Source: G963677915 sp963677915 (GTDB taxonomy: Bacteria; Bacillota; Clostridia; Lachnospirales; Vallitaleaceae). From it: DNA of 64,000 nt. Position numbers and translations under genes: made by a program. The stretch is taken from contig CAXXGE010000038.1 of assembly GCA_963677915.2 (NCBI GenBank), positions 1 through 64,000 of the forward strand, written 5' to 3'. Below the pieces are notes generated by a model that was not told the origin of the DNA, made no database searches, and was given only the letters and a program-made list of their open reading frames with translations. Positions 25,676 through 35,336 of the stretch are shown in pieces. Position 1 is the stretch's first letter. Each line of letters begins with the position of its first letter.

Positions 25676-26332
25676 GCTGGAACTTGAAGGACTTGATGCA
25701 CTAATAGACAAGGTGAATAAGCTAGGTCAGCAAGGTGAGCGGATCAAGAAGAAGGCGCTTGATGAAGCCGGCAAGCTGGTCAAAGTGTCTATGGAAAAGA
25801 AAGCGCCCAGATCATCTGAGAGCAAGAACCACATGGCAGATAACATCAAGGTATCGGACATTGAAAAAGGTGATGGCGTTGATTATGTAGACATTGGCCC
25901 CAAGAAAGGTGATAACTCGGAATTCTATTACAGTAAAATTTGCTGCTTTGTGTAGAAATGCGCATTGAAAAATCGGGCAATATCGGTGGAAAACTTGATA
26001 AAGTCAACACCGAGATAACTATGGGAAGTAAAGCACCTGTAGCATCGTAGAGCATAGAAGGTGAAACTCATATCGAGACTATAATCCTTCCAAGAGTGTC
26101 CGACACCTTAGCATGAACTATGCAGGTGAAGATGTATGCCGAACTATATGGTGACATATAGAATTATGGGATAAAAAGCCTATAAGATAACATAATGAAA
26201 TTCACTGAATGGGGCACGAGTAAAATCCCAGCACAGCACTGGGCGTCCAGATCACTAGAAGAGAACAAGAAGAATATCAACCAGGTCATTCGCACAGAGC
26301 TGAAAAGGGGGCTGGATGAGATTGATCAATAA
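25668..26332 (+). CDS. HK97 gp10-like tail protein split by a probable group I intron
   Basis: Exon 1 is 25668-25934 (89 codons, ending GPKKGDNSEFYYS) and exon 2 is 26198-26332 (44 codons, starting KFTEWGTSKIPAQHW). Joined without frame change they give a 133-residue protein, the usual size for gp10-type tail completion proteins, and restore the familiar FYYSKF(T)E(W)GTSK segment. Unspliced message stops six codons into the insert. Neighbours (head closure before, DUF3168-type after) are in canonical order, so an intact gp10 is expected. The role is joining head and tail. Confidence 0.88.
25935..26197 (+). ncRNA. Probable group I intron (263 nt)
   Basis: The 5' exon ends in U and the insert ends in G, as group I introns require. 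Exon ACAGU can pair with insert GCUG (with the U-G pair) as P1, and 3' exon AAAUU pairs perfectly with insert AAUUU directly before it, as P10. Core helices can be drawn: P3 UCGGGC/GUCCGA (25973-25978 with 26098-26103), P4 UCGGUG/CACCGA (25983-25988 with 26008-26013), P5 ACUU/AAGU (25993-26004), P8 GCAU/AUGC (26111-26123). P9 is CUAUAUG-GUGA-CAUAUAG (26144-26161) with a GNRA loop, and there is another hairpin at 26164-26185. The P7 pairing could not be resolved by eye. No homing endonuclease is encoded. Confidence 0.8.
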
Positions 26333-26657
26333 GCTTGTCCTGGAGACGCTTGGTCCGGTCGGCATTCCGGTAGCCTTTCAGAAGTACTGGGGCAAGGAAA
26401 CGACCTATATCACTTTCCATGAATATCTTGCCAGTGGTGAGGAACATGATGAGGATGAAGAAACTTATACTGGCCACTTTATCCAAGTGGATATCTGGTC
26501 GAAATCTGATTACACATCACGGGTAGGACAGGTGAAAAGCCTGATGAAAGCTGCAGGCTTTAAACGGCTGGACGAAGCCGATCTGTACGAGGAAGATACA
26601 GGCATTTACCACAAAGGCATACGCTTTTATTATTTGGAAGAACAGGAGGTAGAGTAG
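26316..26657 (+). CDS. DUF3168-like tail component
   Basis: 113 residues, with GGGGG before the ATG, overlapping the end of gp10 exon 2. The segment FHEYLASGEEHDEDEETYTG followed by FIQVDIWSK resembles the tail terminator/DUF3168 family that caps the tail tube and meets the head. Confidence 0.78.
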   Translation: MRLINKLVLETLGPVGIPVAFQKYWGKETTYITFHEYLASGEEHDEDEETYTGHFIQVDIWSKSDYTSRVGQVKSLMKAAGFKRLDEADLYEEDTGIYHKGIRFYYLEEQEVE

Positions 26658-27227
26658 ATGGCAAGACAAATAGGACTAAGAGATATTTATGTTGCCAAGG
26701 TGACCAAGGATGATGGCACCGGGGCGACCTATGATACGCCGGCAAAACTGGAACGTGCTATCAGCGCAAAACTGACACCCAAGACAAGCTCTGAAAACAT
26801 CTATTCCGATGATTCGGTGGAGGATGTCATTCTGGCATTTGAAGGTGTGGATGTAGAGATAGAGGTCAATCAGCTGACACTGACTAGCAGGGCGCTGCTG
26901 CAAGGAGCCAAAGTAGTCGATGGCGTCCTTATCGAGAACAAGAATGATCTGGCACCCACACTTGCTTTTGGTTTCAGGTCCAAGAAATCAAACGGCAACT
27001 ACAGGTATGTGTGGCTGCTCAAAGGCAAGTTTGAAATCACGGCTGATGAATATGACACGGAAGCAGAAAAGCCTCAGCCAAAGAGTGCTAAGCTTAAAGG
27101 ATCATTCTTTTCCAGAGACTATGATGGCAACTTCCGGTTCATTGCCGATGATGACGAAGTAGGTATTGATCCTGCGATCATAGCTGGGTGGTTTACTGCT
27201 GTACCGGACGAGCCAGTTGCAGTCTAA
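26658..27227 (+). CDS. Major tail protein, phi13 type
   Basis: 189 residues. MARQIGLRDIYVAKVTKDD and DVEIEVNQLTLTSRALLQG are characteristic of the phi13-type major tail tube protein. The C-terminal half (WLLKGKFEITADEYDTEAEK) completes the tube domain. AGGAGG-like sequence lies before the ATG; the gene starts directly after the previous stop. Confidence 0.88.
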   Translation: MARQIGLRDIYVAKVTKDDGTGATYDTPAKLERAISAKLTPKTSSENIYSDDSVEDVILAFEGVDVEIEVNQLTLTSRALLQGAKVVDGVLIENKNDLAPTLAFGFRSKKSNGNYRYVWLLKGKFEITADEYDTEAEKPQPKSAKLKGSFFSRDYDGNFRFIADDDEVGIDPAIIAGWFTAVPDEPVAV

Positions 27228-27241
27228 GGGGGCGATAACTG

Positions 27242-27762
27242 ATGAAAGCAAAGGAACTTAAGCTACAAGGCATTCCCATCACATTGGGCGAGAAGACATA
27301 TGATATCCGATTTGACATGAACACCTTCTGCGAGCTAGAAGAGGTTTATGAAGATATCAACCAGGCCTTTGATGATTTGCAGAAGATGAAGATGAAGGCC
27401 ATCCGTGCGCTGATCTATGCTGCGGTAAAGGCGCAGAATGAGGAAGTGACATTGAAAGAAGTCGGGGCCATGCTTGGCGTGAATGACCTGGAAGAAATCA
27501 GTACTGCTATTAACAAGGCACTGTCTGAAGCGATGCCTGAAATAAATGAAGATGATGTGGGGGAATAGATAGCCACTCTGGTTCTAATAATTGGGATTGG
27601 GAGTGGCTGTTCTACTTGGCCACGAACCTGCTTCAAATGACAGAAGAGCAGTTCTGGCAGTCAACACCTAGAAAGCTGCAGGGGCTGTTTGAAGTTTATA
27701 GGCAGGTCAAGGGCATCAGTGAGCATGAAGCCTACGATACAATCGACAGCATAGCATTCTAG
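27242..27762 (+). CDS. Tail assembly chaperones G and GT, -1 frameshift
   Basis: The zero frame (27242-27568) encodes a 108-residue gpG-like chaperone with RFDMNTFCELEEVYEDI. A run of five G (27559-27563) lies just before its TAG. Slipping back one base opens 66 further codons to a stop at 27760-27762, including NNWDWEWLFYLATNLLQMTE and LQGLFEVYRQVKG, a typical gpT-type extension. The T part has no start codon of its own. This matches the conserved G/GT frameshift that meters tail assembly before the tape measure gene. Confidence 0.82.
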
Positions 27763-27779
27763 ATGGGAGGTGAAGAGAG

Positions 27780-30359
27780 ATGGCGAGGGACAGCAACACG
27801 GTTATAGCCAGGGTGGGCCTGGATGACAAGGGCTTTCAGGACGGTGTCGCCGGTATTCAAAGAGGCCTCAAGGTTGTCAAGAGCGAGTTTGCAGCGGCAA
27901 GCAGCAAGCTGGGCGACTTCGGCAAGACAACTGAAGGACTGAAGCTGAAGTCTGAAAACCTTAGCAAGCAGATGGAACTTCAGAAAGCGAAAGTAGCAGC
28001 GCTCACTAAAAGCTATCAGGAGAGCATAGAGAAAAAGGGCGCCGATGCAAAAGCAACGGAGAACCTCAAGGTCAAGCTTAACTATGCCACTGCCGATATG
28101 AACAAGATGGGCACTGAACTTGTTGAAACCAACAAACAACTCGCCATTCAGTCCAGCAGCTTTACACAGCTGGGTAAGAATCTGGATGCTGTCGGATCGA
28201 AGCTTAAGACTGTTGGCAGCGGTATGAGTAGCGCCGGTAGCACCCTCACAAAATCTGTGAGTATACCGATTATAGCAGCTGGTACAGGTCTGCTGAAATT
28301 AGGCGATGACTTTGATAACGCCGTGGATAAAATCCGTATTGGAACCGGGGCTACAGGCGAAGTTCTGGAAGGACTCGAAGCTGATTTCAAATCTGTCTAT
28401 GCTTCCGTTGATGCCAGCATGGATGATGTGAGTACCGCCATCGCGGACCTTAATACCAGAACAGGTCTATCCGGGGATGGCTTGAGGTCCTTATCCATCC
28501 AGATGCTGCAGCTTTCCAAGATAACCGGTGAAGATTTAGGGAGCCTGATCCCAGCCACATCCAGAATGTTTCAGGATGCTGGTATTGCTGCTGAAGATTA
28601 TGGAATGGCCCTGGACTATACTTTCAAGGTCAGCCAGAGCACCGGTATTGGCGTAGGAAAATTGCAGGAGCTGATGACTCAGTTTGGCGGTCCACTTCGG
28701 CAGATGGGCTTTGATTGGCAAACCTCAGCGGCTATGCTGGGTAAGTTTGAAAAAGAAGGCGTCAACACCGAACTTGTTGTTGGGTCTCTTCGTATCGCAC
28801 TGGGTAAGATGGCCAAAGAAGGGATCGAGGATCCAAGTGCAGCCCTTCAGGAGATGATCACACGTATTAAGGAGGTCGGTAGCGCCGGGGAAGCCAACAC
28901 CCTAGCGCTTGAGATGTTTGGTGCAAAGGCGGGACCTGATATGGCAGCAGCCATTCGTGAAGGGAGACTCAACCTCGATGAACTGCTCACGTCCCTAAGT
29001 GCCAGTCCTGAAACCATTGAAAAAGCAGCCAAAGATACTGAAGGTGCATCAGAAAAGTTTGCCATGCTGAAAAACAAGATGGTGGTAGCGCTTGAGCCAG
29101 TGGGTACCAGCTTGCTGGATGCGGTGGAAAAAGCAATGCCATCCATAGAAAAACTGCTGGGGACGATCACAAGGCTGATTGATAAGTTTACGAGCATGTC
29201 CCCGGCTCAGCAGGAGATGGTCATAAAGCTTGCTCTTATGGCAGCAGCCGTAGGACCAGTGCTGTCGATCCTGGGCAAAGTCATTTCAGTCGGCGGTACA
29301 GTCACGAAAGCCTTTGGTGGCATCTCAACAGCGCTCGGTGCAGCCAGCGGGGCCAGTGGCAGCCTTGGTGCGGCTTTTGCCGCGCTTACAGGCCCGGTGG
29401 GGTTGATTGTCGCTGCTATAGCCGGATTGATCGCTGTGTTTGTCGCTTTGTATCGGAACAATGAGGATTTCAGAACAAAGGTACAGGCGGCTTGGGAAAG
29501 TATTAAGGTGGTCATTGGTACGGTAGTAGAGGCGATTAAGCAGCTTTTTGAAGCCTTCATTGCCATCGGGCTAGAGCTATGGAACCGGTATGGCAGTGAG
29601 ATTACAGCCTTAGTTAGCAGCGCATTTTCAGTCATAGTCGCAATCGTAGAGACAGGCATTAACCTGATCAAGAACATCATCCAGATCGTCACCGCTATTA
29701 TCTCCGGTGACTGGCAAGGCGCCTGGGAAGGCATCAAGAACCTGCTGTCTGGTGTCTGGGAAGGCATCAAGTCTATAGCTTCAGGAGCTATGGACTTTTT
29801 GCATAGCTTATTCTCGCTGAAGTTTGCTGTTTTCTCTGATCTGTTTGGAGGCGCCTGGAACGGTATCAAGACGGTGACAGCAAATATCTGGGAAGGCATC
29901 AAGACCAGCATCTCGGACAAGTTTGAAGCAGCGAAGCAAACGGTAAAGAATATCATCGATGCGATTGTCGGCTTTTTCACAGACATGAAGCTACCGGAGT
30001 TCAAGCTTCCAAAGCTGAAGATGCCTCACTTCAGTATTACAGGAGAGTTCAGCATCAAGCCGCCAAGCGTACCGAAGCTGGCAGTGGACTGGTATGCATC
30101 GGGTGGTATCTTCAGCAGGCCAAGCATTATCGGTGTTGGGGAAGCAGGAACTGAAGCCGTGCTTCCAATTGATCGACTGGATGAGCTGATTGCCAGTGCA
30201 CTTCTAAAGGCGGGTGGTGGCACAGGATCATCACTCGTCATCAACGTAGCCAAGCTGGTCGTAAGGGAAGAAGCTGATGTAAAGCGTATCGCCGAGGAAC
30301 TGAACCGGCTCAGACTACAGAACTTGAGGGGAAGTGGTAAACGTGAAGTTATTTATTAG
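27780..30359 (+). CDS. Tail tape measure protein
   Basis: 859 residues with GGAGG before the ATG. The first 130 residues are a long coiled coil (LSKQMELQKAKVAALTKSY). A TIGR01760-like core follows (around FDNAVDKIRIGTGATGEVLE and MTQFGGPLRQMGFDWQTSAAM). Hydrophobic segments occupy about residues 490-690. Its length sets tail length and it helps DNA entry through the membrane. It directly follows G/GT as expected. Confidence 0.93.
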   Translation: MARDSNTVIARVGLDDKGFQDGVAGIQRGLKVVKSEFAAASSKLGDFGKTTEGLKLKSENLSKQMELQKAKVAALTKSYQESIEKKGADAKATENLKVKLNYATADMNKMGTELVETNKQLAIQSSSFTQLGKNLDAVGSKLKTVGSGMSSAGSTLTKSVSIPIIAAGTGLLKLGDDFDNAVDKIRIGTGATGEVLEGLEADFKSVYASVDASMDDVSTAIADLNTRTGLSGDGLRSLSIQMLQLSKITGEDLGSLIPATSRMFQDAGIAAEDYGMALDYTFKVSQSTGIGVGKLQELMTQFGGPLRQMGFDWQTSAAMLGKFEKEGVNTELVVGSLRIALGKMAKEGIEDPSAALQEMITRIKEVGSAGEANTLALEMFGAKAGPDMAAAIREGRLNLDELLTSLSASPETIEKAAKDTEGASEKFAMLKNKMVVALEPVGTSLLDAVEKAMPSIEKLLGTITRLIDKFTSMSPAQQEMVIKLALMAAAVGPVLSILGKVISVGGTVTKAFGGISTALGAASGASGSLGAAFAALTGPVGLIVAAIAGLIAVFVALYRNNEDFRTKVQAAWESIKVVIGTVVEAIKQLFEAFIAIGLELWNRYGSEITALVSSAFSVIVAIVETGINLIKNIIQIVTAIISGDWQGAWEGIKNLLSGVWEGIKSIASGAMDFLHSLFSLKFAVFSDLFGGAWNGIKTVTANIWEGIKTSISDKFEAAKQTVKNIIDAIVGFFTDMKLPEFKLPKLKMPHFSITGEFSIKPPSVPKLAVDWYASGGIFSRPSIIGVGEAGTEAVLPIDRLDELIASALLKAGGGTGSSLVINVAKLVVREEADVKRIAEELNRLRLQNLRGSGKREVIY

Positions 30360-31122
30360 AGATCAGGCAGGAACTGTCTACACGAATCTGGATCTGGGGC
30401 TTAAGCTACTTGCCAAGGATGTACCTGAACTAATACAAAAAGAGGAGGTAGCTGACCTTCTGCCCTTTTCACATACAAAAGTAACCTATGATGAGATACC
30501 AAAGCCAAGACTTATCACAGCCCAGTTGGGCATCTATAAGGATGATGACTGGGTGGGGAAGGTGCTTGCGCTTAATGGGCTGCTTAGCTTCCCGGTAACG
30601 ATTCGCTTTGAAGATAGCCCCTTGTCATATGATGTCAGACTCTCTAATTTCGAGCAGGAAGAAATACTGGGAAAGTATCAAAGAATCAGCTTGATCTTTG
30701 AAACCACGACGCCTTACAGATATGCATGGCAGTACACCAATGAAATTATGACAGAGGATTGGGAGTATGAGAAGCTCGGCATCGTAGATGATGGACCGTT
30801 AGCCTATGACCTTACTGAAGGTGCCACCATTACCATAAGTAATTATGGCCAGGTGGCTGTTAACCCGCTTATAAAGATTACAGGCAGCTTTGATGATTTT
30901 TCTATTGGTTCCTTGGCTTATTCAGGACTGCTAAATGGTGAGCTTATCATCGATTGCGAAAAGAAGGTCTGCTATGAACTGGTGGACGGCTTGGTGACAA
31001 ACCGAAAGTCCAATCTATCAGGAGATTGGATGAGTTTAGCTGTTGGCAGTAACAGCATCGACGTTCAGGGCACCAATCTAAACATTCACCTGGAAATCAT
31101 TTACAGATACACCTATTATTAG
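30343..31122 (+). CDS. Distal tail protein (Dit-like)
   Basis: 259 residues from GTG 30343 (an in-frame GTG at 30334 is the alternative; GAGGGG lies upstream of both). It overlaps the tape measure gene end. The N-terminal beta domain (LPFSHTKVTYDEIPKPRL) and ISLIFETTTPYRY are typical of siphovirus distal tail components that form the baseplate hub between tape measure and Tal. Confidence 0.82.
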   Translation: MKLFIRDQAGTVYTNLDLGLKLLAKDVPELIQKEEVADLLPFSHTKVTYDEIPKPRLITAQLGIYKDDDWVGKVLALNGLLSFPVTIRFEDSPLSYDVRLSNFEQEEILGKYQRISLIFETTTPYRYAWQYTNEIMTEDWEYEKLGIVDDGPLAYDLTEGATITISNYGQVAVNPLIKITGSFDDFSIGSLAYSGLLNGELIIDCEKKVCYELVDGLVTNRKSNLSGDWMSLAVGSNSIDVQGTNLNIHLEIIYRYTYY

Positions 31123-31160
31123 TGCCCAATAATAAGATAGAAGACATGGGGTGAAGCTGA

Positions 31161-33488
31161 TTGATCAAGATCTATAATGCAGACGAGACGAATTTCATAG
31201 GAACGCATCTGTCCGAGGTGGAGCCGTTAAATGGTGAGGCAAACTTTAAGATTAATGGTCTATATTCACTAAGCTTTGAGATACCATACAGCTATGGAGA
31301 TGAGGTTACCCCTGATCGCATTATTGAAGCAGATGGTCAGTTCTACCGTATCCTTAGGCTGAATAAGGTGGGGAGCGACAAGGAGACCCTTCAGGTTTAC
31401 GGGGAAAGCCTGTTCATGACCGATATGCTGGATGAGACAGTCGATGAGCTTTTTGTCTCCGATCAGCCACTTGCTGGGGTGCTGACTACGCTATTTTCAG
31501 GAACAATCTTTACCGTTGATGCGTGTGCTGAGCTAAATGTGGACTTTTCGGGTACCCATCTATCCAAAGCTGAGATTATCAACCAGCTTATGAACAACTA
31601 TCAGCTGGAACTTTGGCTAAATGGACTTGAAGTTGGACTTCCTGTGCATATTGGTGCGGACAACAAGGTAGAAATCAGGAAGGGCAAGAACCTTAAAGCG
31701 ATTGATGCCCAAGAAGATATCTCTGGTGTCATCACAAGACTTATCTACACAAACAAAGACGGCAGCTTCGGTAGTGAAATCATTAGCCCAAATGCCTCGC
31801 TCTATGCAAAGCAAAAGACCCATTATGAAACCTTTGATACGGAAACGTCGACAGAAACCAATGCTGCGGCCCAGGCGTTCCTCGAGCTCAATGACAAGCC
31901 GAAGGTCACATATAAGATTGACTTTGCTGATCTCTACTACTCGAAAGAATATGAAGCTATCAAAGAACTGGAAAAGGTGGCGCTCGGAGATGTCGTGACC
32001 ATTATCCATGAAGCCTTCAGCATCAACATTCCTGTAAGAATCGTTGAACTGAAAAGAGATATTGCCACAAGAAAGAACACAACAGTCGTCCTGGGTAATG
32101 CCTCAGACGGCTTTTTTGATTTCCAGGCGTCGCTTAAGGAAACCAAAGAGACCGTCGATTATGCCTTTAGCAAAAGAAAGCTCAATGCCGCCACACTTAA
32201 GGGGCTGAAGATCGTCAATGAGACCACTGAAGAGATCACCTTTGAAGTGACGCAGGAAGGTGATGTAAACATCACCGGTGACGCCGTTATTGGTGGGACA
32301 CTTGATGCCAGTGTTGTTAACATCATCAACTTTACAGCCGATAGCGGCGATGTCTACTACCTCATGGCGGATAACGCCAGAGTATCCAAGATGGCCGTCA
32401 ATGAGGTCATTACGATGCTCATCGAAGAGGGAAAAGATGAATACCATTTTATCCATGTGCACAACGAGGTGCAGGAGTGGAAGTCAGCTTACCGGAAGTA
32501 TACACCGGAAGGCGTGCCCCTGCCGGATGAGCAGCTGACTGACAGCTTTGGTAATCTGCTTTACTGGACGAATGGCGAAGGCTCCGGGATTACCACAGAC
32601 AGTGAAGACATCTACGGTAACCCGCTATCGCCAGTCATGACCCATCCTTATGATTACATCACCAAGATGCAGATCAAGTTTGATGATGTGGAGCTGGCCA
32701 ATGGGACCTTTACAAAAGCGCCTATCTTCTGGCTGGGAGCCGGAACAGGAGAGGGTCTTTATGGCAAAGCCAAGATTCTAAAAGGCGCTACCGGCCTTGA
32801 GCTTAATTACTTTTCATCTGTGGATGGGTCCCTCCGGCAGTTGTTGATGGATGATAGTGGTATTTCATTCACGCCGGCTTTTATGCTTTTTCCGACAGTG
32901 ACCAATGGATCGGTGATGAGTGGCTCAGAGCTTATCATGCCAGGTATAGAGGTGACTTGCTATCCCAATACGATGATCGCCTTTGATGTTCAGATAGATA
33001 TTACTGCAGACTCGGAGCTTTATGTAACAGCCGAGCTCAGGTCCACGGGCGAAGTGATTAGGACGACCAAGAAAAGGTTCTATTCGGCTGGAGATGATCA
33101 ACTGGTCTTTAATGGCGTGCTGCCAAGGCTCATTCCCGGCGTTCATACTATTGATCTGGTGCTTAGGACCAGTACCGGGACAATATCGGTTCCCGCATCT
33201 TGCTACCACTTGATGCTAACCATCCGTGGAGGTGAAGCAGAGGAAGCGAAGCCATGGCCGGTTGTAAATATCAGCCAGTACATCGCTGCCTGCAGCGTGC
33301 TGTTTACGCCAGTATCAGAGAGTATCACCTTATTGCCTCTATACGATTCTCTATTCACGAAACTGGAGGTACCATATCCACTTACCATTACTCAAAGCCT
33401 GCCAGCAGCAATCGTTATATTTACGCCACTTGCTGAAACAGTGTCGCCAGTAGCGATGACTGATACGGTAGTGATAGAACTCACATAG
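31161..33488 (+). CDS. Tail-associated (prophage endopeptidase-type) protein
   Basis: 775 residues from a TTG start with GGGGTGA six bases upstream. Residues 1-330 match the Tal/prophage tail family (GLYSLSFEIPYSYGDEV and DGQFYRILRLNKV). The middle and C-terminal parts are beta-rich domains likely facing the host surface. No endopeptidase motif is obvious beyond the family fold. The gene follows Dit in the standard baseplate order. Confidence 0.82.
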   Translation: MIKIYNADETNFIGTHLSEVEPLNGEANFKINGLYSLSFEIPYSYGDEVTPDRIIEADGQFYRILRLNKVGSDKETLQVYGESLFMTDMLDETVDELFVSDQPLAGVLTTLFSGTIFTVDACAELNVDFSGTHLSKAEIINQLMNNYQLELWLNGLEVGLPVHIGADNKVEIRKGKNLKAIDAQEDISGVITRLIYTNKDGSFGSEIISPNASLYAKQKTHYETFDTETSTETNAAAQAFLELNDKPKVTYKIDFADLYYSKEYEAIKELEKVALGDVVTIIHEAFSINIPVRIVELKRDIATRKNTTVVLGNASDGFFDFQASLKETKETVDYAFSKRKLNAATLKGLKIVNETTEEITFEVTQEGDVNITGDAVIGGTLDASVVNIINFTADSGDVYYLMADNARVSKMAVNEVITMLIEEGKDEYHFIHVHNEVQEWKSAYRKYTPEGVPLPDEQLTDSFGNLLYWTNGEGSGITTDSEDIYGNPLSPVMTHPYDYITKMQIKFDDVELANGTFTKAPIFWLGAGTGEGLYGKAKILKGATGLELNYFSSVDGSLRQLLMDDSGISFTPAFMLFPTVTNGSVMSGSELIMPGIEVTCYPNTMIAFDVQIDITADSELYVTAELRSTGEVIRTTKKRFYSAGDDQLVFNGVLPRLIPGVHTIDLVLRTSTGTISVPASCYHLMLTIRGGEAEEAKPWPVVNISQYIAACSVLFTPVSESITLLPLYDSLFTKLEVPYPLTITQSLPAAIVIFTPLAETVSPVAMTDTVVIELT

Positions 33489-33507
33489 AAAGGACGGAAA
33501 TAAGGCC

Positions 33508-34887
33508 ATGATCGGAAAAACAACCATCCAGCTCTTTGACAAGAAAAGCGGCAAGCTGATAAAACAGGTAGTAGATAAAAACCTGGTAACGAACCTCTAT
33601 AAGAATATGCTGGAAGATTTCTTTAAGTTGCCTCAGCTTAGTTCGTGTTATATGAATAATGTATCACCTCTGGTCAACAATACAATATCAGAATTCTTTG
33701 GTGGGCTCTTGCTGCTTGATAGCCAGCAGCCAGAAGACCCGGATGAACCTTATCTGTCAAATGGAGACATCATCGGCCACGCCTATGACACGACCGCTGA
33801 TACCAGTCCTTATATAGGCACCCTCAATCAGGCAGAAAGCGGTGAAATCGTCAATGTAGGCTATCGCTGGGTATGGGACTTTGCCACTGATAGAGCCAAT
33901 GGGAGCATTCGATGTGTTTGCCTGACCAATCCTCAGTTTGGTAAGTTTGCAAAATCAAGCATCATTTGGAGCACGGGTAATGGTTCAGGAAATTATATTT
34001 GGCCGACTATCAGTGGATTCAGAACGGATTGGGCTGGGATTGGTTCCTATGGTGATGTCGGAGACTATAACCTGATGACAGGTAATAACGATGACTATCT
34101 TATTGGAGGTGTAACCGGGAAGCTGTACTTCCAGAGAAACTCTTCCGGTACTGTCGAGATTCATGTCATCGATCATAATCATCTATCCAGTATCAGTTAC
34201 AATGAATCGGCTTTTGCAGCATCCCGTGCGCTTTATACTCTGCAATTGGATGCCAATGATCAGATTTTCTTTGGATACATCGGTGGTGTGCTATATGCAC
34301 TCTTTTATGATGACTCTGCTGCAACCTGGTACCTACGCATATACGACATAGCTGATTTTAGTACAGTGATATCATCTGTAGCACTTGATACATCGACAAT
34401 CAGTCTGCGAGTCAAGGACTGGGCAGTCTTCCAGGGCTATCTTTGGTGCGCTGATACAACAAATGACAAGATTCATAAGTATAATATGTCTACAGGCAGT
34501 CTGATTGAATCTGTAGATGTCCCAATGCTAGCTGCCAATACATACGTAGCATTTAGAAACATGAGCCATAAGTGTGGCATCATATCTACCGTGCATGATA
34601 CGGGGTCTTATGATACCCTTGCGTTTGCCATGTTCAATGGTGATATCTATAATGCTCTGGCTTGCGTCATGTCTATTTATGATGACTACTGCGATCACAT
34701 GGTGGCATCAAAACTTACAGAAAATGGTGAGGTATTATACATAAAGCATGAAGGTTCCACTTCGCACAGGTATTATCAGAACATCATTCTCAATCCATTC
34801 ACGCTGGCAACCATCAACAACCTGGCGACACCTGTGGTCAAGGACAATACGCAAACCATGAAGGTCACCTATGAAATCACTTGGTAA
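33508..34887 (+). CDS. Baseplate/host-recognition protein candidate
   Basis: 459 residues. The N-terminus (MIGKTTIQLFDKKSGKLIKQ) resembles baseplate-anchoring modules. The body alternates short beta strands with aromatic turns (YRWVWDFATDRANGSIRCV, LYTLQLDANDQIFFGYIGG), suggesting a propeller-like fold. It sits between Tal and holin, where receptor-binding proteins are encoded. The precise family is unknown to me and the role is inferred from place. AAAGGACGG precedes the ATG. Confidence 0.65.
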   Translation: MIGKTTIQLFDKKSGKLIKQVVDKNLVTNLYKNMLEDFFKLPQLSSCYMNNVSPLVNNTISEFFGGLLLLDSQQPEDPDEPYLSNGDIIGHAYDTTADTSPYIGTLNQAESGEIVNVGYRWVWDFATDRANGSIRCVCLTNPQFGKFAKSSIIWSTGNGSGNYIWPTISGFRTDWAGIGSYGDVGDYNLMTGNNDDYLIGGVTGKLYFQRNSSGTVEIHVIDHNHLSSISYNESAFAASRALYTLQLDANDQIFFGYIGGVLYALFYDDSAATWYLRIYDIADFSTVISSVALDTSTISLRVKDWAVFQGYLWCADTTNDKIHKYNMSTGSLIESVDVPMLAANTYVAFRNMSHKCGIISTVHDTGSYDTLAFAMFNGDIYNALACVMSIYDDYCDHMVASKLTENGEVLYIKHEGSTSHRYYQNIILNPFTLATINNLATPVVKDNTQTMKVTYEITW

Positions 34888-34898
34888 GGGGGAAAGCT

Positions 34899-35336
34899 AT
34901 GAGACAAACGACATTGAATGAAGGTATCATCGGTGGACTGGGCGGCCTTACCGCCTATTTGTTTGGGCTCAATTGGGAGCTCATTTTTATTTGGATCATC
35001 ATCATGATCCTAGACATCATAAGCGGTATCATCAAAGGCAAGAAGCTGGGATGGGACAGTCATAAATTCAAGGCAGGACTCCTGATGAAAGCCTATGAGG
35101 CGCTTGTGATTCTGGCGCTCTTAATGCTGGATCGGGCGCTGAGCCTGATGGGCATCGGGATTGCGCTTGGCAGCATCATTATCGGCGCCTTTATCTTGAT
35201 TGATATGCTATCCATCCTGGAGAACGGCGTCCAGTTGGGGGTTAAGCTGCCGCAGGTGATTGTGAATTACGTCAGCCGCGCAGAAAGCATTATTAATGAA
35301 CCGAAGGAGGAAGAAAACCATGAACCACACGATTAA
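34899..35336 (+). CDS. Phage holin (TcdE/holin-4 type)
   Basis: 145 residues from ATG 34899, with AGGGGG upstream. Hydrophobic helices lie around GGLGGLTAYLFG, FIWIIIMILDIISGIIKG, ALVILALLMLDRAL and ALGSIIIGAFILIDML, with the DIISGIIKGKK loop typical of this holin family. A charged tail follows. It permeabilises the membrane for the amidase encoded next, whose start it overlaps. Confidence 0.88.
   Translation: MRQTTLNEGIIGGLGGLTAYLFGLNWELIFIWIIIMILDIISGIIKGKKLGWDSHKFKAGLLMKAYEALVILALLMLDRALSLMGIGIALGSIIIGAFILIDMLSILENGVQLGVKLPQVIVNYVSRAESIINEPKEEENHEPHD

Noticed and set aside
25935..26197. Group II intron or transposon remnant as explanation of the gp10 insert
   Set aside because: No domain V-like hairpin, no GUGYG start, no terminal inverted repeats or target duplication. 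The group I end rules fit instead.
29207..30004. Long minus-strand ORF (265 residues) opposite the tape measure gene
   Set aside because: It is explained by codon bias of the tape measure gene on the other strand; its residues are low-complexity and unrelated to any family.
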